The translations under genes were made by a program, and so were the position numbers. Source: Aestuariibaculum lutulentum (GTDB taxonomy: Bacteria; Bacteroidota; Bacteroidia; Flavobacteriales; Flavobacteriaceae). Taken from it: a DNA stretch of 64,000 nucleotides. Location of the stretch: the NCBI RefSeq assembly GCF_032926325.1, contig NZ_CP136709.1, positions 1,339,501 through 1,403,500 on the forward strand, written 5' to 3'. This document shows, one piece after another, positions 26,376 to 35,542 of the stretch. How positions within the stretch are numbered: position 1 is the stretch's first letter; the number at the start of each line of letters is the position of its first letter. Under the pieces are notes generated by a model, which had not been told where the DNA came from, searched no databases, and saw only the letters and a program-made list of their open reading frames with translations.

Positions 26376-27461
26376 TTAATTTATTCTTTCCAATTGTTCT
26401 AGATAAGACTTAGCACAATTAACTATTGATTTTGATTTTCCATAATCATAAGCTAACTCAGATTTAAGCAAAATCTTTTCATTATTAAGTCTATCAATAT
26501 CTTGAAATGTTTGAAAAAAAGAATTAACGGAATAATCTTTCATAGATACCCCAAAACCTTTTTGAAAATATTCTTTTTGAAAAACTCCAACTGGTATACA
26601 CTTATGAATACAGGCTACTGCCAAACTTCCGTTATTAATAGAAATCTCTGGCTTCAATGGTAATATAACAAAATGAATCTTTTTTAGCATACTCGAAACC
26701 TCTAAATCGTCCAAATTATAATGATAAATTATATTAGGATTTGATTTGATTTGATTATCATTCGAACTACTTATAAAATGAAATTTTTTAATCGTCCTAT
26801 TTGACGAATTAAGCTGGACGTACTTTTCCCATCCATCAATCATTTCTTTAATTTCTTTAGTTTTATAATTAACAATTCCAAAAAAACAAACATTTAATTC
26901 ATTTTCATTTACTTCTTTTCTTAATTCCTTTAAATCAGGCTCAATATTAGCTGGAATAATTCTTTTTTTGAAGTTAATGCTATTGTATTTCCTAAAGGTC
27001 TCCACATCCTCCTGTTTTGTATATAAAACAACATCTGCCATTGGTAAGAGAAATTTTATAAACAATTTCCTTAAAAGTTGTGTTCGCTTATATTCATGAA
27101 GAGATAATACAATCATACTATTTTCTCTAACTAAACTTTTTAATATGGCAAGAAAAATTAAAATTAGAGGATTATATTCAACAAAAGGATATTCTAAAAC
27201 TATTATATTTTCATTTGTTCTTTTATAAGTAGCCCTTATCAATTTTATGATTTCTTTAATCATTATAAACGAAAACACTAATTCAAATTTTGAAAGTTCT
27301 TCAGTTTTACCAGAATAAACATCTATCAAAATTCCTTTTGATTTCCCTAACTCTTTAACGACCTTAGAAGTGTAATGGCCTATTCCATCTTTATTACTAC
27401 CATAATTAGTACAAAGAAAGTGAAAGTGGGTAAAAGAATTATTTAATGAACCTAAACCCAT
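26376..27461 (-). CDS. Glycosyltransferase (GT4/GT-B-like)
   Basis: A protein of about 361 residues with a GT-B-like layout: CTNYGSNKDGIGHYTSKVVK near the N-terminus, IIVLEYPFVEYNPLILIFLA, and a C-terminal half with VCFFGIVNYKTKEIKEMIDG and VILPLKPEISINNGSLAVAC. Conservation of GT4 motifs is weak, so the family is less certain than for its neighbours. The start (ATG 27461; a TTG two codons upstream is also open) lies inside the end of the upstream GT2-acyltransferase gene, overlapping by 23 bases. Confidence 0.7.
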   Translation of the reverse strand: MGLGSLNNSFTHFHFLCTNYGSNKDGIGHYTSKVVKELGKSKGILIDVYSGKTEELSKFELVFSFIMIKEIIKLIRATYKRTNENIIVLEYPFVEYNPLILIFLAILKSLVRENSMIVLSLHEYKRTQLLRKLFIKFLLPMADVVLYTKQEDVETFRKYNSINFKKRIIPANIEPDLKELRKEVNENELNVCFFGIVNYKTKEIKEMIDGWEKYVQLNSSNRTIKKFHFISSSNDNQIKSNPNIIYHYNLDDLEVSSMLKKIHFVILPLKPEISINNGSLAVACIHKCIPVGVFQKEYFQKGFGVSMKDYSVNSFFQTFQDIDRLNNEKILLKSELAYDYGKSKSIVNCAKSYLEQLERIN

Positions 27462-28737
27462 AGTCAATTCTATAATTCAAGTTCTTATTTCTTTGTCCAA
27501 TTAATTTTGCAGGATTTCCTCCTACCATGGTAAATGGAGGTACATCTTTGGTAACAACTGAACCAGGAAAAACAACACATCCCTTTCCCAAAGTTACACC
27601 TGGTTGAATTATACAATTTGAAAATAAAACCACATTATCTTCTATTACGACAGCTTTTTTAATTCCTGTAAAATATGAGCAATTAACATCATGCCCAGTT
27701 GTATAAATCTTACAGTAGTGCGCAATGGAAACATTGCTACCTATTTTAATTTCTCCTCTATTATCAATTATACATTTGGGATTAATTACTGTAAAATCGC
27801 CAACAGATAATTTACCTAGACTTAAAAAAGTTGAATTATGTATATAACTATTTGACCCCAAACTGATTCCTGAAATTTTTAAAAGTTTCCTTTTAAAAAA
27901 ATTAAAAGGAATATATCTAATTAAAAAGTTGAATATCGAAACAATAACAATCCATATTTGAAGCTTTATTTTAGCAACATTTTTTCTTGTTAAAAATCGC
28001 TTTAAAATGCTCTTAAAAAGCAATTTGTTTTTCTCTATAAACAGCTCCTTTTTATCAATTATACCATTGTCGAACAATGAATTCAAATACTGTTTATGTG
28101 CTAAATAAAATGATGTTTCACTTAGACCTCCCGTCCTCATAAACACCTTAAAATCTGATTTATAAAATTCTATTCCAAATTTATAACATCTTAATAAAAA
28201 ATCTGCATCACTAGCAATAAATAAATTTTTTGAAACTGAATATAACCCAACTTTATTATAAACCTCCATTGGGACAAAAGAGGCTGGATGCATAAAACCG
28301 ATCCCTCTTTTCAATTTACTATTACCAAAATCCCCATCATTTTGAGAAAAAACAACATCATTTTCATCAATAAAACAAGTATTCCCGTAAATAATTGCTA
28401 AAGGCTTTTTCTTTATTGACTTAAAGGCTAATTCTAATGTATTATAGTTATATGTATCATCCGAATTTAAAATACCTATATGATTACCTTTTGCCAATTT
28501 TACTCCTTTGTTAAATGCGTCATAAATTCCATCATCAGGCTCAGAAATAATAAGACTTATTTTACCCTTGTACTTATTGATTATTTCTAAAGTACCATCC
28601 TTAGATCCTCCATCTATAATTATATATTCATAATTTTCGTGAGACTGAGATATTACACTTTTTATTGTTTTCTCAACTGTATTTACAGAGTTATAACATA
28701 TAGTTATTATTGAAAAATCTATTTTATTGGTTTTCAT
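27439..28737 (-). CDS. Fused glycosyltransferase family 2 and hexapeptide acyltransferase
   Basis: The 432-residue protein has an N-terminal GT2 domain (FSIITICYNSVNTVEKTIKS, DGGSKDGT, ILNSDD) to about residue 230, a linker with a hydrophobic segment, and from about residue 290 a left-handed beta helix of hexapeptide repeats: LSVGDFTVINPKCIID, IKIGSNVSIAHYCKIYTTGH, then VIEDNVVLFSNCIIQPGVTL and the closing VTKDVPPFTMVGGNPAKLIG typical of WcaF/serine-acetyltransferase-like acetyltransferases. It probably transfers a sugar and O-acetylates it. The fused arrangement is uninterrupted by any stop or frameshift. Confidence 0.88.
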   Translation of the reverse strand: MKTNKIDFSIITICYNSVNTVEKTIKSVISQSHENYEYIIIDGGSKDGTLEIINKYKGKISLIISEPDDGIYDAFNKGVKLAKGNHIGILNSDDTYNYNTLELAFKSIKKKPLAIIYGNTCFIDENDVVFSQNDGDFGNSKLKRGIGFMHPASFVPMEVYNKVGLYSVSKNLFIASDADFLLRCYKFGIEFYKSDFKVFMRTGGLSETSFYLAHKQYLNSLFDNGIIDKKELFIEKNKLLFKSILKRFLTRKNVAKIKLQIWIVIVSIFNFLIRYIPFNFFKRKLLKISGISLGSNSYIHNSTFLSLGKLSVGDFTVINPKCIIDNRGEIKIGSNVSIAHYCKIYTTGHDVNCSYFTGIKKAVVIEDNVVLFSNCIIQPGVTLGKGCVVFPGSVVTKDVPPFTMVGGNPAKLIGQRNKNLNYRIDYGFRFIK

Positions 28738-29977
28738 TAAATACTTTTATATAATATATACTAGCAGAAAGTAAAATAGCTACTTCCACCCAAAAATAAT
28801 ATTGCCATAGCATACCCGTAAAAACCCAATGAAGCATTCTTACCAAAACACCAAACTTTATTGCAATAAAAAAAAACTTATTCTGTTCTGAAATATTTCT
28901 AGGTATTCTAATTTTTGTAATAGCATAAAACATAAATAGAAGTAATAAAACCCCCACGAAACCTCTATCTGTTAATGTTGAAAAAAACAAACTATGGGCT
29001 TCTTCTGCATCATCTAAATAATATTTTGTAAATTCTTTACTCATTTTACTATAATATCCTGTACCATTACCAAAAAGCATATTAATAAATGGTGCTTCCA
29101 AAAATAAATTAAATGCCAATTTCACATGACCTATTCTTTGAGATGCAGACCATTCGTATGCATCACCTAATCCAAAATAAGCTTGAAATTTCAACCAATT
29201 GTATGCGAATATTTCACTTATTCTATTAAAAAATAAAATACATAAAATACAACAAAACACCATTCCTGAAAAAACCCCTTTCCATATCTTCCTTTTTAGT
29301 TCTTTATCAACAATATTATTTAAAAAATATAATAAAGCAAATACTATAGCAACGTAACCAAATGAAGAAAATGGCAATATCATTAAAATTAAAGACAGTA
29401 TTATAACCTTAAATTTTCTTGTTTGTAAACCATACATTAAGGGTATAGATAAAAGAGGGATTATGTAAGCAGGTTCCGAAGAAGGACCTGAAAATCTTAT
29501 TATAAAATTACCAAAAATACTTTTGCCTTGCCTACTAACAAATATTGAATCCCAGTTTAAAGATACCAAATAAAAATCAATATATTCTATTATATAAAAT
29601 ATCAGAATAACATATAAAATATATTTTATAAAAGACTCTCCTTTTATTTTATCAAATTTAATTGGCTTTAATAAATATGATATCATTACAAGAAGATATA
29701 AGGCATTTCTCAATATATATTTGACATAAAATGGACTATCTATATTTTCAAATCTCGAAAATAAAATTGTTAGAATAAGATTAGTAACCATCAAAAAAAT
29801 CAAAACTAATCCTGCCTTATGTACCTTTGAAATGTTGAGAATTGGAGCTAAATCAATGAGTCTCAAAAAAGTTAAAAAAAAAGTCAATTCCCCTAGGCGA
29901 AAGGGTACACCAAAAGCATTAAAACCAACATCCATAAACGGAAAGGTAAATAAAAGCAGTCGATCAATAAAGTTCAT
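28724..29977 (-). CDS. O-antigen polymerase/ligase family membrane protein (second)
   Basis: The 417-residue protein has about ten to eleven membrane helices and the periplasmic-loop signature EEAHSLFFSTLTDRGFVGVL. It is similar in layout to the protein at 25097-26353 but little alike in sequence by eye. It is probably the Wzy polymerase or the ligase. The stop overlaps the fused transferase gene by 14 bases. Confidence 0.8.
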   Translation of the reverse strand: MNFIDRLLLFTFPFMDVGFNAFGVPFRLGELTFFLTFLRLIDLAPILNISKVHKAGLVLIFLMVTNLILTILFSRFENIDSPFYVKYILRNALYLLVMISYLLKPIKFDKIKGESFIKYILYVILIFYIIEYIDFYLVSLNWDSIFVSRQGKSIFGNFIIRFSGPSSEPAYIIPLLSIPLMYGLQTRKFKVIILSLILMILPFSSFGYVAIVFALLYFLNNIVDKELKRKIWKGVFSGMVFCCILCILFFNRISEIFAYNWLKFQAYFGLGDAYEWSASQRIGHVKLAFNLFLEAPFINMLFGNGTGYYSKMSKEFTKYYLDDAEEAHSLFFSTLTDRGFVGVLLLLFMFYAITKIRIPRNISEQNKFFFIAIKFGVLVRMLHWVFTGMLWQYYFWVEVAILLSASIYYIKVFNENQ

Positions 29978-30017
29978 TTAAATTATACTTTTTTCTTTTT
30001 TTAAATTCCCTTTTCTC

Positions 30018-30857
30018 TTAGAAATTAATCAATTTGTAACCAAAATATTCGAGTAACTCCTCTTCTTTAGAGAAAATATTATTTATTTTTATCAAATCCT
30101 GTTTACTTAATTTTTCTATTTGCTTCTGATTCAAATTACTAATTTCTAAATTTTTATTATACTGATTGTGAGCACTAAATTTTTTGTCAACAGAAATATC
30201 ATTCAATTCAGGTAACATAGATATAATCTTGTTTCTAAATTCATTTCGATTTGTAGTAATTTCTTCGTATGACATTACTACTTTATTTTGTAGCATTTCA
30301 ATGTTCTTCTTTTGGTGATACAAACATTTAATTGTAAAGTTGGCAGCATATTCTGCCGTTGCTTTATTTCGTCTCATAATACCCTCACAATGGGCATATG
30401 GGTTTCTGTAGGTAATTATGTAATGTGAATTTGCAAATACTTCGTCAATTGATTCAGCTCTGAGAATATTTGAAGGACTTTTTTCTAAAAGAAATGGTTT
30501 TGTAATATCCCAATATTTCATCCATTCATTTTTTATAAACTTCCAATCATGATCATAATTTTCATCCCACCTATTTTCATTATCAAACATCATTGTTCTC
30601 AGAGTTGGCAATTGCTGCCCTTCCCTTGTGCCAAAAAAATTATTAACGGATACTTTTGAAGATGAAGACACCACCTGATTTATTAAAGTAGATCCACAAT
30701 ATGGAGGGCACAAAATAAAAATAAATTTATTCTCAGGCGTCTTAAATAGTAACCGCTTTGTTCTGTTATACCATATATGAAAAATAAACTGCTCATATTT
30801 AGGTGATACGATTTTTATTACTCTTTGTATATTCTTCTTAAAATTCTTACTTTTCAT
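30018..30857 (-). CDS. Sulfotransferase (PAPS-dependent), divergent
   Basis: The 279-residue protein has a 5'-phosphosulfate-binding loop (FILCPPYCGSTLINQVV) and a 3'-phosphate-binding segment (SHYIITYRNPYAHCEGIMRR) that define PAPS sulfotransferases. The loop has CPPYCGSTL where the family usually reads LPRSGSTL, so it is a divergent member. It would transfer sulfate from PAPS to a hydroxyl group, here most likely on a sugar of the repeat unit. No signal peptide or membrane helix is seen, so it acts in the cytoplasm, before the flippase. The PAPS genes lie 3.4 kb upstream in the same transcription direction. Confidence 0.78.
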   Translation of the reverse strand: MKSKNFKKNIQRVIKIVSPKYEQFIFHIWYNRTKRLLFKTPENKFIFILCPPYCGSTLINQVVSSSSKVSVNNFFGTREGQQLPTLRTMMFDNENRWDENYDHDWKFIKNEWMKYWDITKPFLLEKSPSNILRAESIDEVFANSHYIITYRNPYAHCEGIMRRNKATAEYAANFTIKCLYHQKKNIEMLQNKVVMSYEEITTNRNEFRNKIISMLPELNDISVDKKFSAHNQYNKNLEISNLNQKQIEKLSKQDLIKINNIFSKEEELLEYFGYKLINF

Positions 30858-30922
30858 TTTAAAGGATTAATCATATTAAATATTTCAAATTATTTATTTA
30901 GTCTTTTATCTAACAAAATGAA

Positions 30923-31891
30923 CTAAGAAAAATATTTGTTTTTTGTCAATTTACCAGTTTCTCTACCAAAAAAAATATTTAGTTTATATTTTAAAATAAA
31001 ATTGCCAATTAATACATAAAACCAATCCTTTACACTTATAATTCTTTTCGGCTTAAGTTTAGCTAATTCCTCCAACAACAAATTTTTATCGTATCCATGT
31101 ATAATCAAATCTTCATTATTTAAACTTATTATATACTTTTTCATTACATTAATTCGATAACGATTATTTAATACTCTCTTCCATTTTTGAAGAGAATCCT
31201 TTTCTATCTTAGAGTATCTTTTTACACCTATCGGATCTCCCATTCTTCCTTTCGTTTTTTGCCTTGAAAAATTTTCAAGCATGTTAGGATCAAAATTCAA
31301 ATCAAGATACTTGCATATAATTTTTGTGGTATTTTCTGAATCTTGAATTAACTCTTCATATGATATTGCTAATGCCTTATCTTTAATTTTCAAATACCCA
31401 TTAGCCAAGTTAGGCACTCCTCTATTTAAATCAATTTTATAACTAAACAGCCCATAAAAACCTCCATCACACCAAGTTTCCATAATTGAAGTCATTACAT
31501 GAATAGGATTACGAAATAAAAATATAAATTTTGCCTTAGGAAATAATTCAACAATTTCAGGAATAATTAAATGATATCGCGGAGTTTTGTCCAAAAAATA
31601 TACTTCACCGTTACTACATTGCATTTCATATAATTTTTTTATGAAACAGCCCAATTCCTTATTGTAATCCTCATCTTTATTAGGTAAGTTGTTGATAAAA
31701 TCATCTATAGCCTTCTTGGATCCTAGTTGAGAAAACTCAGCTAAAACACCCTTTTTTTTTCTCGAATATAAAAAGGGTAATAATATCCAAGGTTCTGCAA
31801 CACTACAAATATCAGGATGCGTCATTAAAACACGCTGTAATAAAGTAGAGCCAGACCTCGGTAATGAAAAAACAAAAATAGGATTTGTCAT
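30923..31891 (-). CDS. Sulfotransferase (PAPS-dependent)
   Basis: The 322-residue protein begins NPIFVFSLPRSGSTLLQRVL, a textbook 5'-phosphosulfate loop, and has KFIFLFRNPIHVMTSIMETW as the 3'-phosphate site with the conserved Arg and Ser. SVAEPWILLPFLY after the first motif is typical of bacterial sulfotransferases acting on glycans or lipids. Together with the gene downstream it gives the locus two sulfation activities, and the cysDNC genes nearby provide the donor. Cytoplasmic; gap of seven bases after the GT2 gene upstream. Confidence 0.88.
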   Translation of the reverse strand: MTNPIFVFSLPRSGSTLLQRVLMTHPDICSVAEPWILLPFLYSRKKKGVLAEFSQLGSKKAIDDFINNLPNKDEDYNKELGCFIKKLYEMQCSNGEVYFLDKTPRYHLIIPEIVELFPKAKFIFLFRNPIHVMTSIMETWCDGGFYGLFSYKIDLNRGVPNLANGYLKIKDKALAISYEELIQDSENTTKIICKYLDLNFDPNMLENFSRQKTKGRMGDPIGVKRYSKIEKDSLQKWKRVLNNRYRINVMKKYIISLNNEDLIIHGYDKNLLLEELAKLKPKRIISVKDWFYVLIGNFILKYKLNIFFGRETGKLTKNKYFS

Positions 31892-31897
31892 AAAAAA

Positions 31898-32800
31898 TTA
31901 TTTATTTAACAAATTAGTCATCAATGCCTTATAACCTCCTATCTTAAGAGGATAATTCAAAATATGATAAAAAAGAGCTGAAAATCCTTTTGTTTTAGAT
32001 TCATTTAAAGAAAAATATTCCTTCATTTTATCTTCTATAACCTTTCTATCTTCTTTTTGAATATTACCTAACAAATCAATATTTTTTAAATATACCTTTT
32101 TCATATCCTCTAACAACAATTTCCTTTTTGAGGTCTTGGATATACCTGAAGGATCCTGAACATATGCACAACCAACATAATCACTAAAAGCAACTTTGTA
32201 AGTTTTAGTCATTCGAATTCTAGAATCCCAATCTTCATATGTTCTAAGGCTTTCATCATAGTAATTAATCGAGCTAAGAATACCTTTTCTTGTTAATTCA
32301 CATCTGTAAAGTGTATTTTTCGGAAAAGCTCTGGCATAGACTTCATTGAATATATTACCCTCTATAGCCTTAAAATTAGACGTTGCCCATTGTTTATTTA
32401 TTTTACCTTCTGTGTCTGTAAAAACAAAATTCGAATAAACTATATCTGCCCAAGTGTTATCCTCAAAAACTTTTATTTCATTTTTAATCTTATCTTTATA
32501 GTAAAAATCATCTCCATCCAAATAAGTAATATAATCACCATCACATGCTTTAAATCCTGTATTCTTATTTTTAGAAATACCTACATTATTAGTTTGAAAT
32601 ACAGGTTTTATTTTATCGGGATATTTTAATTTATACTGTTTTATTACATCTTTACTATCATCTTTAGTAGAACAATCATCTGCAATAACAATTTGAATAT
32701 TATTATATGTTTGATTTAGCACACTCTCAATTGCTCTTATAAGTTGATTTCTTTGATTATAAGATGTTATCACAATTGATACTAATGGGTTTTCTTGCAT
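31898..32800 (-). CDS. Glycosyltransferase family 2
   Basis: The 300-residue protein has LVSIVITSYNQRNQLIRAIE, ADDCSTKDDS and YLDGDDFYYKDKI, the nucleotide and metal motifs of GT2, with RTYEDWDSRIRM as a probable catalytic region. It transfers an unknown sugar in repeat-unit assembly and sits between the Wzx flippase and the sulfotransferase genes. Confidence 0.9.
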   Translation of the reverse strand: MQENPLVSIVITSYNQRNQLIRAIESVLNQTYNNIQIVIADDCSTKDDSKDVIKQYKLKYPDKIKPVFQTNNVGISKNKNTGFKACDGDYITYLDGDDFYYKDKIKNEIKVFEDNTWADIVYSNFVFTDTEGKINKQWATSNFKAIEGNIFNEVYARAFPKNTLYRCELTRKGILSSINYYDESLRTYEDWDSRIRMTKTYKVAFSDYVGCAYVQDPSGISKTSKRKLLLEDMKKVYLKNIDLLGNIQKEDRKVIEDKMKEYFSLNESKTKGFSALFYHILNYPLKIGGYKALMTNLLNK

Positions 32801-32834
32801 AAATTATTAGAGATTAACACTGTTCCTTTTTTAA

Positions 32835-34187
32835 TTAACACTTCTTATTTACAATATTGTTTTTAAATTCCAAGGAAATATCCCAAAACAAAATTAAAGC
32901 TTTGGTTTTCATTTTAAACATTTCAATAGTTTTACTTCCAAATAAATCAAATAAATAATTAGCGGACAATTGCCCAATTAAAGTTGCTACTGCAGCTCCA
33001 ATAGCACCCCAATGAGGAATCAAAATTAAATTCAATCCTAAATTAACAAAACCCCCAAATAAAGTTCTTTTAAAAACTAAAGATTGTAAATTTTCGTTTA
33101 TGAGCCACTTACTACTTGCTACCCCTAAAAACACAAAAATTCCTGCCCAGATATGAATCATTAAAACAGGTGTAGCAGAATGATACTCAATTCCGTATAG
33201 AAAATCTATAACAAACTTTCCAAATAAAGTAATTGGAATACATACCAAAAGAGCTAATAAAACCATTAAATTATATAACTTTTGAATACGGAAAAGATAA
33301 AGAGCTTGACTTCTCTTTTTTGCATTTATAATTGCAGGAAAAAGTGACGAGGATATTATTAAAGGTATAAAATACCAAAGCTCACTCAACCTAGTAGCTG
33401 CAACATATTCGCCTACAGCTTTTTCACTAACCATATTCATTAAAAAAATTTGATCCATCTTCATGTATAGTGTTATAGAAATTGCTGAAAATATTAACAA
33501 CCATGAATCTTTTAGTAAACTAACCGAAAGTAGTTTACTGAACTTTAAATTTTTTAAATAAAGATTGGCTTTATCTTTATAAAAAAAATATACCATCCAT
33601 ACTGCTGCAATTAATTTTTCAGCAAAAAGCACCCAAGCAAAAGCTATTAAAGAAGATGCGGACATAATTAAAATAACTTTTAATACAGAACTTAAGATAA
33701 TCGATGTAATATTTGATATTACAGTATATCTGCTTTTTACAACCGATTGAAAAAAAACATCGATAACACTAAAACTCTGAAAAAAAGTCGACAAAGCCAT
33801 AATAATAATAAGTTTTGTTACAATATTACTTTCAGGCCTTATTTGTAAAAAAATTATAATTAAAATTAATGATACCGTTGCTCCAATTAATTTTAAAACA
33901 AAAGAAGTAAAAATAATATTCTCTTCATTCTTATTATTTAGGAGTTCACGTACCAATATACCGTCTAAACCTAAAGAGGCTATAGAAGCAAACAATGTAG
34001 CAATGCTTACAGCATAATTATAAAGTCCATATTCTCCAGGACCCAAATAATTTGCAACCCAAGTCCCTATTAACAACCCAGACAACAACCTAACTATCTT
34101 CTCTGACAATAACCAAATGGTGTTTTTACCGTATTTAACAAAGCCATTACTTTTTATCAAGTTATTTGCTACTTTTACTAAATTCAA
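32835..34187 (-). CDS. Wzx-type oligosaccharide flippase
   Basis: The 450-residue protein has about 12-14 membrane helices and starts NGFVKYGKNTIWLLSEKIVR followed by LLSGLLIGTWVANYLGPGEYG, the hallmark of Wzx/MVF exporters. It moves the lipid-linked repeat unit to the periplasmic face. The start is TTG at 34187; no nearby ATG exists and an in-frame TAA lies five codons upstream. The gene is separated by 48 bases from cysN. Confidence 0.9.
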   Translation of the reverse strand: MNLVKVANNLIKSNGFVKYGKNTIWLLSEKIVRLLSGLLIGTWVANYLGPGEYGLYNYAVSIATLFASIASLGLDGILVRELLNNKNEENIIFTSFVLKLIGATVSLILIIIFLQIRPESNIVTKLIIIMALSTFFQSFSVIDVFFQSVVKSRYTVISNITSIILSSVLKVILIMSASSLIAFAWVLFAEKLIAAVWMVYFFYKDKANLYLKNLKFSKLLSVSLLKDSWLLIFSAISITLYMKMDQIFLMNMVSEKAVGEYVAATRLSELWYFIPLIISSSLFPAIINAKKRSQALYLFRIQKLYNLMVLLALLVCIPITLFGKFVIDFLYGIEYHSATPVLMIHIWAGIFVFLGVASSKWLINENLQSLVFKRTLFGGFVNLGLNLILIPHWGAIGAAVATLIGQLSANYLFDLFGSKTIEMFKMKTKALILFWDISLEFKNNIVNKKC

Positions 34188-34235
34188 TTTTGAAATTATT
34201 TATTAATAGTTATTTTTGTTGAATTTGAAAAGATT

Positions 34236-35489
34236 TTAAACTATCATTCCTGCCGCAATAGTCTCATTGGTGGCATCATCAACCAGAATAATACTACCTG
34301 TGGTTCTGTTTTCTCTGTATGAATCGACCATTAACGGTTTTGTGGTGCGAATTTTAACTTTAGAGATTGAGTTCATACTCAAAACCTTATCTTCACTATT
34401 ACGTTCTAAGGTGTTAATATCTATTTTATAAACCACCTCTTTAATCATTGCTTTTTGATCATTAGACGTATGCTTAATGGTATATTTTGCACGCGGTTTA
34501 GCTTCGGTATTGTTCAGCCAGCATAACATTACTTCTATATCCTGTGACGCCTCTGGTTTATTATTGGAACGCACTAACATATCGCCACGGCTAATATCAA
34601 TATCGTCTTCTAAAGTAATAGATACAGACATTGGAGCAAAAGCTTCATCAAGATCCTTGTCAAAAGCATCAATGGATTTTATTTTTGATGTAAACCCTGA
34701 AGGCATGACTGTTACCTCATCTCCTTTTCTAAACACACCACTTGCAATACGTCCGGCATAGCCTCTGTAGTCAATAAACCCTTCGCGTTGTGGACGTAAT
34801 ACGGTTTGTACAGGAAAACGCGCATCTACCTTATTAATATCACTACTAATATGCATCGTCTCTAAAGTATGTAATAATGGTGCACCTTGGTACCAATCCA
34901 TATGTTCAGAGCGATTAACAACGTTATCGCCTAACAAAGCACTCATTGGAATGAATCTCACGTCTTTTACTAAAAGCTTAGAGGAGAACTCTTCAAATTG
35001 ACTTAAAACGTTATTATAAGCTTCCTCTTTATACTCAACTAAATCCATTTTGTTAACACAAACAATAATATGAGGTATTTGAAGTAATGATGCTATAAAA
35101 GCATGTCTGCGAGTCTGCTCAATAACACCATGACGTGCATCAACTAAAATTAATGCCGCATTAGCTGTTGATGCTCCAGTAACCATGTTACGAGTATACT
35201 GAATATGTCCTGGAGTATCTGCTATTATAAATTTACGTTTTGGTGTTGTAAAATATCTGTAAGCAACATCAATTGTAATACCTTGTTCACGTTCGTCTCT
35301 TAAACCATCTGTAAACAATGCTAAATCTACTCCTTCATGACCTTTTCGTTTACTAGTATTTTCTATAGCTTCTAATTGGTCTTCAAAAATAGATTTTGAA
35401 TCGTATAATAAACGCCCAATTAGCGTACTTTTTCCATCATCTACACTTCCTGCTGTTGTGAATCTTAGTAATTGATTATTATCTATCAT
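34236..35489 (-). CDS. cysN: Sulfate adenylyltransferase subunit 1 (GTPase)
   Basis: A protein of 417 residues that drives ATP sulfurylase by GTP hydrolysis, making APS with CysD. The P-loop is GSVDDGKS (residues 14-21), then the switch DGLRDEREQGITIDVAYRYF, ADTPGHIQYTRNM and VNKMDLVEY. It lacks a fused APS kinase domain, which is supplied separately by cysC. I place the start at ATG 35489 (MIDNNQLLRF): the longer frame from 35525 runs through a REP-like palindrome and would add LNLFQHLIQHI, a spurious translation. It is 53 bases after cysD. Confidence 0.95.
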   Translation of the reverse strand: MIDNNQLLRFTTAGSVDDGKSTLIGRLLYDSKSIFEDQLEAIENTSKRKGHEGVDLALFTDGLRDEREQGITIDVAYRYFTTPKRKFIIADTPGHIQYTRNMVTGASTANAALILVDARHGVIEQTRRHAFIASLLQIPHIIVCVNKMDLVEYKEEAYNNVLSQFEEFSSKLLVKDVRFIPMSALLGDNVVNRSEHMDWYQGAPLLHTLETMHISSDINKVDARFPVQTVLRPQREGFIDYRGYAGRIASGVFRKGDEVTVMPSGFTSKIKSIDAFDKDLDEAFAPMSVSITLEDDIDISRGDMLVRSNNKPEASQDIEVMLCWLNNTEAKPRAKYTIKHTSNDQKAMIKEVVYKIDINTLERNSEDKVLSMNSISKVKIRTTKPLMVDSYRENRTTGSIILVDDATNETIAAGMIV

Positions 35490-35503
35490 AATATGTTGAA
35501 TGA

Positions 35504-35529
35504 GATGCTGAAACAAGTTCAGCATGACA
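35504..35529. repeat. REP-like palindromic repeat, copy 1 (cysD-cysN gap)
   Basis: ATGCTGAA, a five-base loop ACAAG and TTCAGCAT form a perfect eight-base-pair stem (35505-35525). The 26-base unit recurs at 38502-38527 with two differences that compensate each other in the stem (G-C replaced by T-A). Confidence 0.75.
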
Positions 35530-35542
35530 ATGTTTTTAAATT

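Noticed and set aside
30858..30922. Possible internal promoter between the sulfotransferase genes
   Set aside because: The 65-base gap is AT-rich but lacks a TTG/TAnnTTTG pair at the right spacing.
35490..35525. Longer N-terminus for cysN starting at 35525
   Set aside because: The added residues are encoded by the REP-like palindrome; the conserved protein begins at 35489.
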